Shown here piece by piece: positions 41,993 to 55,451 of a stretch of 64,000 nucleotides of DNA. The stretch comes from Hippasteria phrygiana (lineage: Eukaryota > Echinodermata > Asteroidea > Valvatida > Goniasteridae): positions 28,406 through 92,405 of the forward strand of contig JAZGUH010001218.1 in the NCBI GenBank assembly GCA_037893225.1, in the 5' to 3' direction. A program made the translations under genes and the position numbers. The notes under the pieces were generated by a model. The model saw nothing but the letters and a program-made list of their open reading frames with translations, was not told the origin of the DNA and made no database searches. Every line of letters starts with the position of its first letter. The stretch's first letter is position 1.

Positions 41993-44080
41993 GAGGTTTG
42001 AATTTTCTCCACACGTTTTAACTCTAAGAAGCCGCCGATAATTGCAACATGTAGCGCCAGATCTAAGCTATCCATACATGTCAAAATTACTGAATTTGGT
42101 TGATATTTCATGCAATTATGAATGAGTAAAGCAAGTCCATACCCCAGGGAATTTGACATGCATGGAGCAATAAATAAACGGTAACATGTACACAGATGTT
42201 GGCCGGAAAGAAAATAAACATTGCGAGGTTTGAATTTTCTCCACAAGTTTTAACTCTAAGAAGCCGCCGATAATTGCAACATGTAGCGCCAGATCTAAGC
42301 TATCCATACATGTCAAAATTACTGAATTTGGTTGATATTTCATGCAATTATGAATGAGTAAAGCAAGTCCATACCCCAGGGAATTTGACATGCATGGAGC
42401 AATAAATAGACGGTAATATGTACACAGATGTTGGCTGGAAAGAAAATAAACATTGCGAGGTTTGAATTTTCTCCACAAGTTTTAACTCTAAGAAGCCGCC
42501 GATAATTGCAACATGTAGCGCCAGATCTAAGCTATCCATACATGTCAAAATTACTGAATTTGGTTGATATTTCATGCAATTATGAATGAGTAAAGCAAGT
42601 CCATACCCCAGGGAATTTGACATGCATGGAGCAATAAATAGACGGTAACATGTACACAGATGGTGGCCGGAAAGAAAATAAACATTGCGAGGTTTGAATT
42701 TTCTCCACAAGTTTTAACTCTAAGAAGCCGCCGATAATTGCAACATGTAGCGCCAGATCTAAGCTATCCATACATGTCAAAATTACTGAATTTGGTTGAT
42801 ATTTCATGCAATTATGAATGAGTAAAGCAAGTCCATACCCCAGGGAATTTGACATGCATGGAGCAATAAATAGACGGTAACATGTACACAGATGTTGGCC
42901 GGAAAGAAAATAAACATTGCGAGGTTTGAATTTTCTCCACACGTTTTAACTCTAAGAAGCCGCCGATAATTGCAACATGTAGCGCCAGATCTAAGCTATC
43001 CATACATGTCAAAATTACTGAATTTGGTTGATATTTCATGCAATTATGAATGAGTAAAGCAAGTCCATACCCCAGGGAATTTGACATGCATGGAGCAATA
43101 AATAGACGGTAATATGCACACAGATGTTGGCTGGAAAGAAAATAAACATTGCGAGGTTTGAATTTTCTCCACAAGTTTTAACTCTAAGAAGCCGCCGATA
43201 ATTGCAACATGTAGCGCCAGATCTAAGCTATCCATACATGTCAAAATTACTGAATTTGGTTGATATTTCATGCAATTATGAATGAGTAAAGCAAGTCCAT
43301 ACCCCAGGGAATTTGACATGCATGGAGCAATAAATAGACGGTAACATGTACACAGATGGTGGCCGGAAAGAAAATAAACATTGCGAGGTTTGAATTTTCT
43401 CCACAAGTTTTAACTCTAAGAAGCCGCCGATAATTGCAACATGTAGCGCCAGATCTAAGCTATCCATACATGTCAAAATTACTGAATTTGGTTGATATTT
43501 CATGCAATTATGAATGAGTAAAGCAAGTCCATACCCCAGGGAATTTGACATGCATGGAGCAATAAATAGACGGTAACATGTACACAGATGTTGGCTGGAA
43601 AGAAAATAAACATTGCGAGGTTTGAATTTTCTCCACACGTTTTAACTCTAAGAAGCCGCCGATAATTGCAACATGTAGCGCCAGATCTAAGCTATCCATA
43701 CATGTCAAAATTACTGAATTTGGTTGATATTTCATGCAATTATGAATGAGTAAAGCAAGTCCATACCCCAGGGAATTTGACATGCATGGAGCAATAAATA
43801 GACGGTAACATGTACACAGATGTTGGCCGGAAAGAAAATAAACATTGCGAGGTTTGAATTTTCTCCACAAGTTTTAACTCTAAGAAGCCGCCGATAATTG
43901 CAACATGTAGCGCCAGATCTAAGCTATCCATACATGTCAAAATTACTGAATTTGGTTGATATTTCATGCAATTATGAATGAGTAAAGCAAGTCCATACCC
44001 CAGGGAATTTGACATGCATGGAGCAATAAATAGACGGTAACATGTACACAGATGTTGGCCGGAAAGAAAATAAACATTGC
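41993..44080. repeat. 9-monomer higher-order repeat, copy 1 (m182-m190)
   Basis: Order CK AS' AH A1 CS AH A1' C1 A1, 2,088 bp. It is followed directly by a second copy. The primes mark incomplete S tails in m183 and m188. Confidence 0.83.
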
Positions 44081-46168
44081 GAGGTTTGAATTTTCTCCAC
44101 ACGTTTTAACTCTAAGAAGCCGCCGATAATTGCAACATGTAGCGCCAGATCTAAGCTATCCATACATGTCAAAATTACTGAATTTGGTTGATATTTCATG
44201 CAATTATGAATGAGTAAAGCAAGTCCATACCCCAGGGAATTTGACATGCATGGAGCAATAAATAAACGGTAACATGTACACAGATGTTGGCCGGAAAGAA
44301 AATAAACATTGCGAGGTTTGAATTTTCTCCACAAGTTTTAACTCTAAGAAGCCGCCGATAATTGCAACATGTAGCGCCAGATCTAAGCTATCCATACATG
44401 TCAAAATTACTGAATTTGGTTGATATTTCATGCAATTATGAATGAGTAAAGCAAGTCCATACCCCAGGGAATTTGACATGCATGGAGCAATAAATAGACG
44501 GTAATATGCACACAGATGTTGGCTGGAAAGAAAATAAACATTGCGAGGTTTGAATTTTCTCCACAAGTTTTAACTCTAAGAAGCCGCCGATAATTGCAAC
44601 ATGTAGCGCCAGATCTAAGCTATCCATACATGTCAAAATTACTGAATTTGGTTGATATTTCATGCAATTATGAATGAGTAAAGCAAGTCCATACCCCAGG
44701 GAATTTGACATGCATGGAGCAATAAATAGACGGTAACATGTACACAGATGGTGGCCGGAAAGAAAATAAACATTGCGAGGTTTGAATTTTCTCCACAAGT
44801 TTTAACTCTAAGAAGCCGCCGATAATTGCAACATGTAGCGCCAGATCTAAGCTATCCATACATGTCAAAATTACTGAATTTGGTTGATATTTCATGCAAT
44901 TATGAATGAGTAAAGCAAGTCCATACCCCAGGGAATTTGACATGCATGGAGCAATAAATAGACGGTAACATGTACACAGATGTTGGCCGGAAAGAAAATA
45001 AACATTGCGAGGTTTGAATTTTCTCCACACGTTTTAACTCTAAGAAGCCGCCGATAATTGCAACATGTAGCGCCAGATCTAAGCTATCCATACATGTCAA
45101 AATTACTGAATTTGGTTGATATTTCATGCAATTATGAATGAGTAAAGCAAGTCCATACCCCAGGGAATTTGACATGCATGGAGCAATAAATAGACGGTAA
45201 TATGCACACAGATGTTGGCTGGAAAGAAAATAAACATTGCGAGGTTTGAATTTTCTCCACAAGTTTTAACTCTAAGAAGCCGCCGATAATTGCAACATGT
45301 AGCGCCAGATCTAAGCTATCCATACATGTCAAAATTACTGAATTTGGTTGATATTTCATGCAATTATGAATGAGTAAAGCAAGTCCATACCCCAGGGAAT
45401 TTGACATGCATGGAGCAATAAATAGACGGTAACATGTACACAGATGGTGGCCGGAAAGAAAATAAACATTGCGAGGTTTGAATTTTCTCCACAAGTTTTA
45501 ACTCTAAGAAGCCGCCGATAATTGCAACATGTAGCGCCAGATCTAAGCTATCCATACATGTCAAAATTACTGAATTTGGTTGATATTTCATGCAATTATG
45601 AATGAGTAAAGCAAGTCCATACCCCAGGGAATTTGACATGCATGGAGCAATAAATAGACGGTAACATGTACACAGATGTTGGCCGGAAAGAAAATAAACA
45701 TTGCGAGGTTTGAATTTTCTCCACACGTTTTAACTCTAAGAAGCCGCCGATAATTGCAACATGTAGCGCCAGATCTAAGCTATCCATACATGTCAAAATT
45801 ACTGAATTTGGTTGATATTTCATGCAATTATGAATGAGTAAAGCAAGTCCATACCCTAGGGAATTTGACAGGCATGGAGCAATAAATAGACGGTAACATG
45901 TACACAGATGTTGGCCGGAAAGAAAATAAACATTGCGAGGTTTGAATTTTCTCCACAAGTTTTAACTCTAAGAAGCCGCCGATAATTGCAACATGTAGCG
46001 CCAGATCTAAGCTATCCATACATGTCAAAATTACTGAATTTGGTTGATATTTCATGCAATTATGAATGAGTAAAGCAAGTCCATACCCCAGGGAATTTGA
46101 CATGCATGGAGCAATAAATAGACGGTAACATGTACACAGATGTTGGCCGGAAAGAAAATAAACATTGC
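44081..46168. repeat. 9-monomer higher-order repeat, copy 2 (m191-m199)
   Basis: Order CK AS AH A1 CS AH A1 C2c A1. It matches copy 1 except for complete rather than incomplete S sites at the second monomer, a standard tail at the seventh, and C2 with the 153T mark (45857) in place of C1 at the eighth. A third unit starts at 46169 but diverges after four monomers. Confidence 0.83.
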
Positions 46169-47328
46169 GAGGTTTGAATTTTCTCCACACGTTTTAACTC
46201 TAAGAAGCCGCCGATAATTGCAACATGTAGCGCCAGATCTAAGCTATCCATACATGTCAAAATTACTGAATTTGGTTGATATTTCATGCAATTATGAATG
46301 AGTAAAGCAAGTCCATACCCCAGGGAATTTGACATGCATGGAGCAATAAATAAACGGTAACATGTACACAGATGTTGGCCGGAAAGAAAATAAACATTGC
46401 GAGGTTTGAATTTTCTCCACAAGTTTTAACTCTAAGAAGCCGCCGATAATTGCAACATGTAGCGCCAGATCTAAGCTATCCATACATGTCAAAATTACTG
46501 AATTTGGTTGATATTTCATGCAATTATGAATGAGTAAAGCAAGTCCATACCCCAGGGAATTTGACATGCATGGAGCAATAAATAGACGGTAATATGCACA
46601 CAGATGTTGGCTGGAAAGAAAATAAACATTGCGAGGTTTGAATTTTCTCCACAAGTTTTAACTCTAAGAAGCCGCCGATAATTGCAACATGTAGCGCCAG
46701 ATCTAAGCTATCCATACATGTCAAAATTACTGAATTTGGTTGATATTTCATGCAATTATGAATGAGTAAAGCAAGTCCATACCCCAGGGAATTTGACATG
46801 CATGGAGCAATAAATAGACGGTAACATGTACACAGATGGTGGCCGGAAAGAAAATAAACATTGCGAGGTTTGAATTTTCTCCACAAGTTTTAACTCTAAG
46901 AAGCCGCCGATAATTGCAACATGTAGCGCCAGATCTAAGCTATCCATACATGTCAAAATTACTGAATTTGGTTGATATTTCATGCAATTATGAATGAGTA
47001 AAGCAAGTCCATACCCCAGGGAATTTGACATGCATGGAGCAATAAATAGACGGTAACATGTACACAGATGTTGGCCGGAAAGAAAATAAACATTGCGAGG
47101 TTTGAATTTTCTCCACACGTTTTAACTCTAAGAAGCCGCCGATAATTGCAACATGTAGCGCCAGATCTAAGCTATCCATACATGTCAAAATTACTGAATT
47201 TGGTTGATATTTCATGCAATTATGAATGAGTAAAGCAAGTCCATACCCCAGGGAATTTGACATGCATGGAGCAATAAATAGACGGTAACATGTACACAGA
47301 TGTTGGCCGGAAAGAAAATAAACATTGC

Positions 47329-47562
47329 GAGGTTTGAATTTTCTCCACACGTTTTAACTCTAAGAAGCCGCCGATAATTGCAACATGTAGCGCCAGATCT
47401 AAGCTATCCATACATGTCAAAATTACTGAATTTGGTTGATATTTCATGCAATTATGAATGAGTAAAGCAAGTCCATACCCCCCAGGGAATTTGACAGGCA
47501 TGGAGCAATAAATAGACGGTAACATGTACACAGATGTTGGCCGGAAAGAAAATAAACATTGC
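47329..47562. repeat. Length-variant monomer m205 (234 bp, +2 C)
   Basis: The CCCC run at monomer positions 150-153 is CCCCCC here (47478-47483). The code is otherwise C2, and it is preceded by a C1 monomer. The 234-bp length is a multiple of three, so the minus-strand frame stays open through this copy. The same change recurs in m229. Confidence 0.95.
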
Positions 47563-47793
47563 GAGGTTTGAATTTTCTCCACAAGTTTTAACTCTAAGAA
47601 GCCGCCGATAATTGCAACATGTAGCGCCAGATCTAAGCTATCCATACATGTCAAAATTACTGAATTTGGTTGATATTTCATGCAATTATGAATGAGTAAA
47701 GCAAGTCCATACCCCAGGGAATTTGACATGCATGGAGCAATAAATAAACGGTAACATGTACACAGATGTTGCCGGAAAGAAAATAAACATTGC
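47563..47793. repeat. Length-variant monomer m206 (231 bp, -1 G)
   Basis: One G is missing from the GG pair at monomer positions 209-210 (around 47771), so the copy reads GTTGCCGG where others read GTTGGCCGG. It is also the only K tail (185A) on an A head in the window; the others sit on C heads. It directly follows the +2 C monomer. Two neighbouring indels in an array with only three overall suggest a local disturbance or a sequencing error cluster. Confidence 0.92.
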
Positions 47794-49649
47794 GAGGTTT
47801 GAATTTTCTCCACAAGTTTTAACTCTAAGAAGCCGCCGATAATTGCAACATGTAGCGCCAGATCTAAGCTATCCATACATGTCAAAATTACTGAATTTGG
47901 TTGATATTTCATGCAATTATGAATGAGTAAAGCAAGTCCATACCCCAGGGAATTTGACATGCATGGAGCAATAAATAGACGGTAATATGCACACAGATGT
48001 TGGCTGGAAAGAAAATAAACATTGCGAGGTTTGAATTTTCTCCACAAGTTTTAACTCTAAGAAGCCGCCGATAATTGCAACATGTAGCGCCAGATCTAAG
48101 CTATCCATACATGTCAAAATTACTGAATTTGGTTGATATTTCATGCAATTATGAATGAGTAAAGCAAGTCCATACCCCAGGGAATTTGACATGCATGGAG
48201 CAATAAATAGACGGTAACATGTACACAGATGGTGGCCGGAAAGAAAATAAACATTGCGAGGTTTGAATTTTCTCCACAAGTTTTAACTCTAAGAAGCCGC
48301 CGATAATTGCAACATGTAGCGCCAGATCTAAGCTATCCATACATGTCAAAATTACTGAATTTGGTTGATATTTCATGCAATTATGAATGAGTAAAGCAAG
48401 TCCATACCCCAGGGAATTTGACATGCATGGAGCAATAAATAGACGGTAATATGCACACAGATGTTGGCTGGAAAGAAAATAAACATTGCGAGGTTTGACT
48501 TTTCTCCACAAGTTTTAACTCTAAGAAGCCGCCGATAATTGCAACATGTAGCGCCAGATCTAAGCTATCCATACATGTCAAAATTACTGAATTTGGTTGA
48601 TATTTCATGCAATTATGAATGAGTAAAGCAAGTCCATACCCCAGGGAATTTGACATGCATGGAGCAATAAATAGACGGTAACATGTACACAGATGGTGGC
48701 CGGAAAGAAAATAAACATTGCGAGGTTTGAATTTTCTCCACAAGTTTTAACTCTAAGAAGCCGCCGATAATTGCAACATGTAGCGCCAGATCTAAGCTAT
48801 CCATACATGTCAAAATTACTGAATTTGGTTGATATTTCATGCAATTATGAATGAGTAAAGCAAGTCCATACCCCAGGGAATTTGACATGCATGGAGCAAT
48901 AAATAGACGGTAACATGTACACAGATGTTGGCCGGAAAGAAAATAAACATTGCGAGGTTTGAATTTTCTCCACACGTTTTAACTCTAAGAAGCCGCCGAT
49001 AATTGCAACATGTAGCGCCAGATCTAAGCTATCCATACATGTCAAAATTACTGAATTTGGTTGATATTTCATGCAATTATGAATGAGTAAAGCAAGTCCA
49101 TACCCCAGGGAATTTGACATGCATGGAGCAATAAATAGACGGTAATATGCACACAGATGTTGGCTGGAAAGAAAATAAACATTGCGAGGTTTGAATTTTC
49201 TCCACAAGTTTTAACTCTAAGAAGCCGCCGATAATTGCAACATGTAGCGCCAGATCTAAGCTATCCATACATGTCAAAATTACTGAATTTGGTTGATATT
49301 TCATGCAATTATGAATGAGTAAAGCAAGTCCATACCCCAGGGAATTTGACATGCATGGAGCAATAAATAGACGGTAACATGTACACAGATGGTGGCCGGA
49401 AAGAAAATAAACATTGCGAGGTTTGAATTTTCTCCACAAGTTTTAACTCTAAGAAGCCGCCGATAATTGCAACATGTAGCGCCAGATCTAAGCTATCCAT
49501 ACATGTCAAAATTACTGAATTTGGTTGATATTTCATGCAATTATGAATGAGTAAAGCAAGTCCATACCCCAGGGAATTTGACATGCATGGAGCAATAAAT
49601 AGACGGTAACATGTACACAGATGTTGGCCGGAAAGAAAATAAACATTGC

Positions 49650-50577
49650 GAGGTTTGAATTTTCTCCACACGTTTTAACTCTAAGAAGCCGCCGATAATT
49701 GCAACATGTAGCGCCAGATCTAAGCTATCCATACATGTCAAAATTACTGAATTTGGTTGATATTTCATGCAATTATGAATGAGTAAAGCAAGTCCATACC
49801 CCAGGGAATTTGACAGGCATGGAGCAATAAATAGACGGTAACATGTACACAGATGTTGGCCGGAAAGAAAATAAACATTGCGAGGTTTGAATTTTCTCCA
49901 CAAGTTTTAACTCTAAGAAGCCGCCGATAATTGCAACATGTAGCGCCAGATCTAAGCTATCCATACATGTCAAAATTACTGAATTTGGTTGATATTTCAT
50001 GCAATTATGAATGAGTAAAGCAAGTCCATACCCCAGGGAATTTGACATGCATGGAGCAATAAATAGACGGTAACATGTACACAGATGTTGGCCGGAAAGA
50101 AAATAAACATTGCGAGGTTTGAATTTTCTCCACACGTTTTAACTCTAAGAAGCCGCCGATAATTGCAACATGTAGCGCCAGATCTAAGCTATCCATACAT
50201 GTCAAAATTACTGAATTTGGTTGATATTTCATGCAATTATGAATGAGTAAAGCAAGTCCATACCCCAGGGAATTTGACAGGCATGGAGCAATAAATAGAC
50301 GGTAACATGTACACAGATGTTGGCCGGAAAGAAAATAAACATTGCGAGGTTTGAATTTTCTCCACAAGTTTTAACTCTAAGAAGCCGCCGATAATTGCAA
50401 CATGTAGCGCCAGATCTAAGCTATCCATACATGTCAAAATTACTGAATTTGGTTGATATTTCATGCAATTATGAATGAGTAAAGCAAGTCCATACCCCAG
50501 GGAATTTGACATGCATGGAGCAATAAATAGACGGTAACATGTACACAGATGTTGGCCGGAAAGAAAATAAACATTGC
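49650..50577. repeat. Tandem dimer duplication C2 A1 C2 A1 (m215-m218)
   Basis: The two-monomer unit C2 A1 (464 bp) occurs twice in a row. Elsewhere C2 A1 normally occurs once, before a CK or CH monomer. A parallel case with the f mark lies at 51506-52433. Confidence 0.82.
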
Positions 50578-51505
50578 GAGGTTTGAATTTTCTCCACACG
50601 TTTTAACTCTAAGAAGCCGCCGATAATTGCAACATGTAGCGCCAGATCTAAGCTATCCATACATGTCAAAATTACTGAATTTGGTTGATATTTCATGCAA
50701 TTATGAATGAGTAAAGCAAGTCCATACCCCAGGGAATTTGACATGCATGGAGCAATAAATAAACGGTAACATGTACACAGATGTTGGCCGGAAAGAAAAT
50801 AAACATTGCGAGGTTTGAATTTTCTCCACAAGTTTTAACTCTAAGAAGCCGCCGATAATTGCAACATGTAGCGCCAGATCTAAGCTATCCATACATGTCA
50901 AAATTACTGAATTTGGTTGATATTTCATGCAATTATGAATGAGTAAAGCAAGTCCATACCCCAGGGAATTTGACATGCATGGAGCAATAAATAGACGGTA
51001 ATATGCACACAGATGTTGGCTGGAAAGAAAATAAACATTGCGAGGTTTGAATTTTCTCCACAAGTTTTAACTCTAAGAAGCCGCCGATAATTGCAACATG
51101 TAGCGCCAGATCTAAGCTATCCATACATGTCAAAATTACTGAATTTGGTTGATATTTCATGCAATTATGAATGAGTAAAGCAAGTCCATACCCCAGGGAA
51201 TTTGACATGCATGGAGCAATAAATAGACGGTAACATGTACACAGATGGTGGCCGGAAAGAAAATAAACATTGCGAGGTTTGAATTTTCTCCACAAGTTTT
51301 AACTCTAAGAAGCCGCCGATAATTGCAACATGTAGCGCCAGATCTAAGCTATCCATACATGTCAAAATTACTGAATTTGGTTGATATTTCATGCAATTAT
51401 GAATGAGTAAAGCAAGTCCATACCCCAGGGAATTTGACATGCATGGAGCAATAAATAGACGGTAACATGTACACAGATGTTGGCCGGAAAGAAAATAAAC
51501 ATTGC

Positions 51506-52433
51506 GAGGTTTGAATTTTCTCCACACGTTTTAACTCTAAGAAGCCGCCGATAATTGCAACATGTAGCGCCAGATCTAAGCTATCCATACATGTCAAAAT
51601 TACTGAATTTGGTTGATATTTCATGCAATTATGAAAGAGTAAAGCAAGTCCATACCCCAGGGAATTTGACAGGCATGGAGCAATAAATAGACGGTAACAT
51701 GTACACAGATGTTGGCCGGAAAGAAAATAAACATTGCGAGGTTTGAATTTTCTCCACAAGTTTTAACTCTAAGAAGCCGCCGATAATTGCAACATGTAGC
51801 GCCAGATCTAAGCTATCCATACATGTCAAAATTACTGAATTTGGTTGATATTTCATGCAATTATGAATGAGTAAAGCAAGTCCATACCCCAGGGAATTTG
51901 ACATGCATGGAGCAATAAATAGACGGTAACATGTACACAGATGTTGGCCGGAAAGAAAATAAACATTGCGAGGTTTGAATTTTCTCCACACGTTTTAACT
52001 CTAAGAAGCCGCCGATAATTGCAACATGTAGCGCCAGATCTAAGCTATCCATACATGTCAAAATTACTGAATTTGGTTGATATTTCATGCAATTATGAAA
52101 GAGTAAAGCAAGTCCATACCCCAGGGAATTTGACAGGCATGGAGCAATAAATAGACGGTAACATGTACACAGATGTTGGCCGGAAAGAAAATAAACATTG
52201 CGAGGTTTGAATTTTCTCCACAAGTTTTAACTCTAAGAAGCCGCCGATAATTGCAACATGTAGCGCCAGATCTAAGCTATCCATACATGTCAAAATTACT
52301 GAATTTGGTTGATATTTCATGCAATTATGAATGAGTAAAGCAAGTCCATACCCCAGGGAATTTGACATGCATGGAGCAATAAATAGACGGTAACATGTAC
52401 ACAGATGTTGGCCGGAAAGAAAATAAACATTGC
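51506..52433. repeat. Tandem dimer duplication C2f A1 C2f A1 (m223-m226)
   Basis: The two-monomer unit is repeated, and both C2 copies carry the rare T-to-A change at monomer position 131 (51636 and 52100). The shared rare mark shows that the second pair was copied from the first after that mutation arose. Confidence 0.85.
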
Positions 52434-52897
52434 GAGGTTTGAATTTTCTCCACACGTTTTAACTCTAAGAAGCCGCCGATAATTGCAACATGTAGCGCCA
52501 GATCTAAGCTATCCATACATGTCAAAATTACTGAATTTGGTTGATATTTCATGCAATTATGAATGAGTAAAGCAAGTCCATACCCCAGGGAATTTGACAT
52601 GCATGGAGCAATAAATAGACGGTAACATGTACACAGATGGTGGCCGGAAAGAAAATAAACATTGCGAGGTTTGAATTTTCTCCACACGTTTTAACTCTAA
52701 GAAGCCGCCGATAATTGCAACATGTAGCGCCAGATCTAAGCTATCCATACATGTCAAAATTACTGAATTTGGTTGATATTTCATGCAATTATGAATGAGT
52801 AAAGCAAGTCCATACCCTAGGGAATTTGACATGCATGGAGCAATAAATAGACGGTAACATGTACACAGATGTTGGCCGGAAAGAAAATAAACATTGC

Positions 52898-53131
52898 GAG
52901 GTTTGAATTTTCTCCACACGTTTTAACTCTAAGAAGCCGCCGATAATTGCAACATGTAGCGCCAGATCTAAGCTATCCATACATGTCAAAATTACTGAAT
53001 TTGGTTGATATTTCATGCAATTATGAATGAGTAAAGCAAGTCCATACCCCCCAGGGAATTTGACAGGCATGGAGCAATAAATAGACGGTAACATGTACAC
53101 AGATGTTGGCCGGAAAGAAAATAAACATTGC
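52898..53131. repeat. Length-variant monomer m229 (234 bp, +2 C)
   Basis: The C run is CCCCCC at 53047-53052, as in m205. The code is C2, preceded by C1 (m228, which carries the 153T mark) and followed by an A monomer with 212T only. Both +2 C monomers are C2 copies that follow a C1 copy, which favours a shared origin over two independent slips. Confidence 0.95.
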
Positions 53132-55451
53132 GAGGTTTGAATTTTCTCCACAAGTTTTAACTCTAAGAAGCCGCCGATAATTGCAACATGTAGCGCCAGA
53201 TCTAAGCTATCCATACATGTCAAAATTACTGAATTTGGTTGATATTTCATGCAATTATGAATGAGTAAAGCAAGTCCATACCCCAGGGAATTTGACATGC
53301 ATGGAGCAATAAATAGACGGTAACATGTACACAGATGTTGGCTGGAAAGAAAATAAACATTGCGAGGTTTGAATTTTCTCCACAAGTTTTAACTCTAAGA
53401 AGCCGCCGATAATTGCAACATGTAGCGCCAGATCTAAGCTATCCATACATGTCAAAATTACTGAATTTGGTTGATATTTCATGCAATTATGAATGAGTAA
53501 AGCAAGTCCATACCCCAGGGAATTTGACATGCATGGAGCAATAAATAGACGGTAACATGTACACAGATGGTGGCCGGAAAGAAAATAAACATTGCGAGGT
53601 TTGAATTTTCTCCACAAGTTTTAACTCTAAGAAGCCGCCGATAATTGCAACATGTAGCGCCAGATCTAAGCTATCCATACATGTCAAAATTACTGAATTT
53701 GGTTGATATTTCATGCAATTATGAATGAGTAAAGCAAGTCCATACCCCAGGGAATTTGACATGCATGGAGCAATAAATAGACGGTAACATGTACACAGAT
53801 GTTGGCCGGAAAGAAAATAAACATTGCGAGGTTTGAATTTTCTCCACACGTTTTAACTCTAAGAAGCCGCCGATAATTGCAACATGTAGCGCCAGATCTA
53901 AGCTATCCATACATGTCAAAATTACTGAATTTGGTTGATATTTCATGCAATTATGAAAGAGTAAAGCAAGTCCATACCCCAGGGAATTTGACAGGCATGG
54001 AGCAATAAATAGACGGTAACATGTACACAGATGTTGGCCGGAAAGAAAATAAACATTGCGAGGTTTGAATTTTCTCCACAAGTTTTAACTCTAAGAAGCC
54101 GCCGATAATTGCAACATGTAGCGCCAGATCTAAGCTATCCATACATGTCAAAATTACTGAATTTGGTTGATATTTCATGCAATTATGAATGAGTAAAGCA
54201 AGTCCATACCCCAGGGAATTTGACATGCATGGAGCAATAAATAGACGGTAACATGTACACAGATGTTGGCCGGAAAGAAAATAAACATTGCGAGGTTTGA
54301 ATTTTCTCCACACGTTTTAACTCTAAGAAGCCGCCGATAATTGCAACATGTAGCGCCAGATCTAAGCTATCCATACATGTCAAAATTACTGAATTTGGTT
54401 GATATTTCATGCAATTATGAATGAGTAAAGCAAGTCCATACCCCAGGGAATTTGACATGCATGGAGCAATAAATAGACGGTAACATGTACACAGATGGTG
54501 GCCGGAAAGAAAATAAACATTGCGAGGTTTGAATTTTCTCCACAAGTTTTAACTCTAAGAAGCCGCCGATAATTGCAACATGTAGCGCCAGATCTAAGCT
54601 ATCCATACATGTCAAAATTACTGAATTTGGTTGATATTTCATGCAATTATGAATGAGTAAAGCAAGTCCATACCCCAGGGAATTTGACATGCATGGAGCA
54701 ATAAATAGACGGTAACATGTACACAGATGTTGGCCGGAAAGAAAATAAACATTGCGAGGTTTGAATTTTCTCCACACGTTTTAACTCTAAGAAGCCGCCG
54801 ATAATTGCAACATGTAGCGCCAGATCTAAGCTATCCATACATGTCAAAATTACTGAATTTGGTTGATATTTCATGCAATTATGAATGAGTAAAGCAAGTC
54901 CATACCCCAGGGAATTTGACATGCATGGAGCAATAAATAGACGGTAATATGCACACAGATGTTGGCTGGAAAGAAAATAAACATTGCGAGGTTTGAATTT
55001 TCTCCACAAGTTTTAACTCTAAGAAGCCGCCGATAATTGCAACATGTAGCGCCAGATCTAAGCTATCCATACATGTCAAAATTACTGAATTTGGTTGATA
55101 TTTCATGCAATTATGAATGAGTAAAGCAAGTCCATACCCCAGGGAATTTGACATGCATGGAGCAATAAATAGACGGTAACATGTACACAGATGGTGGCCG
55201 GAAAGAAAATAAACATTGCGAGGTTTGAATTTTCTCCACAAGTTTTAACTCTAAGAAGCCGCCGATAATTGCAACATGTAGCGCCAGATCTAAGCTATCC
55301 ATACATGTCAAAATTACTGAATTTGGTTGATATTTCATGCAATTATGAATGAGTAAAGCAAGTCCATACCCCAGGGAATTTGACATGCATGGAGCAATAA
55401 ATAGACGGTAACATGTACACAGATGGTGGCCGGAAAGAAAATAAACATTGC

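Larger units (their letters stand above)
39905..51505. repeat. Array domain 5 (m173-m222): K-headed 9-monomer units
   Basis: Codes: CS AH A1 C2 A1 A1 CS A2 A1 | CK AS' AH A1 CS AH A1' C1 A1 | CK AS AH A1 CS AH A1 C2c A1 | CK AS AH A1 C1 C2(+2) AK(-1) AS AH AS AH A1 CS AH A1 C2 A1 C2 A1 | CK AS AH A1. P tails, G heads, type-3 tails and the v and t marks are all absent. m183 has a two-site S tail (193T and 212T, not 197C), and m188 has 212T alone. m210 has a private A-to-C at 48499. Two of the window's three indel monomers are here. Confidence 0.87.

Noticed and set aside
47220..48047. 275-codon minus-strand ORF as a distinct protein
   Set aside because: It is only the monomer frame extended by the +2 C and -1 G indels. 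Its translation is the same repeated satellite segments.
52789..53385. 198-codon minus-strand ORF as a distinct protein
   Set aside because: It exists only because the +2 C monomer is 234 bp and keeps the frame open. There is no new sequence content.
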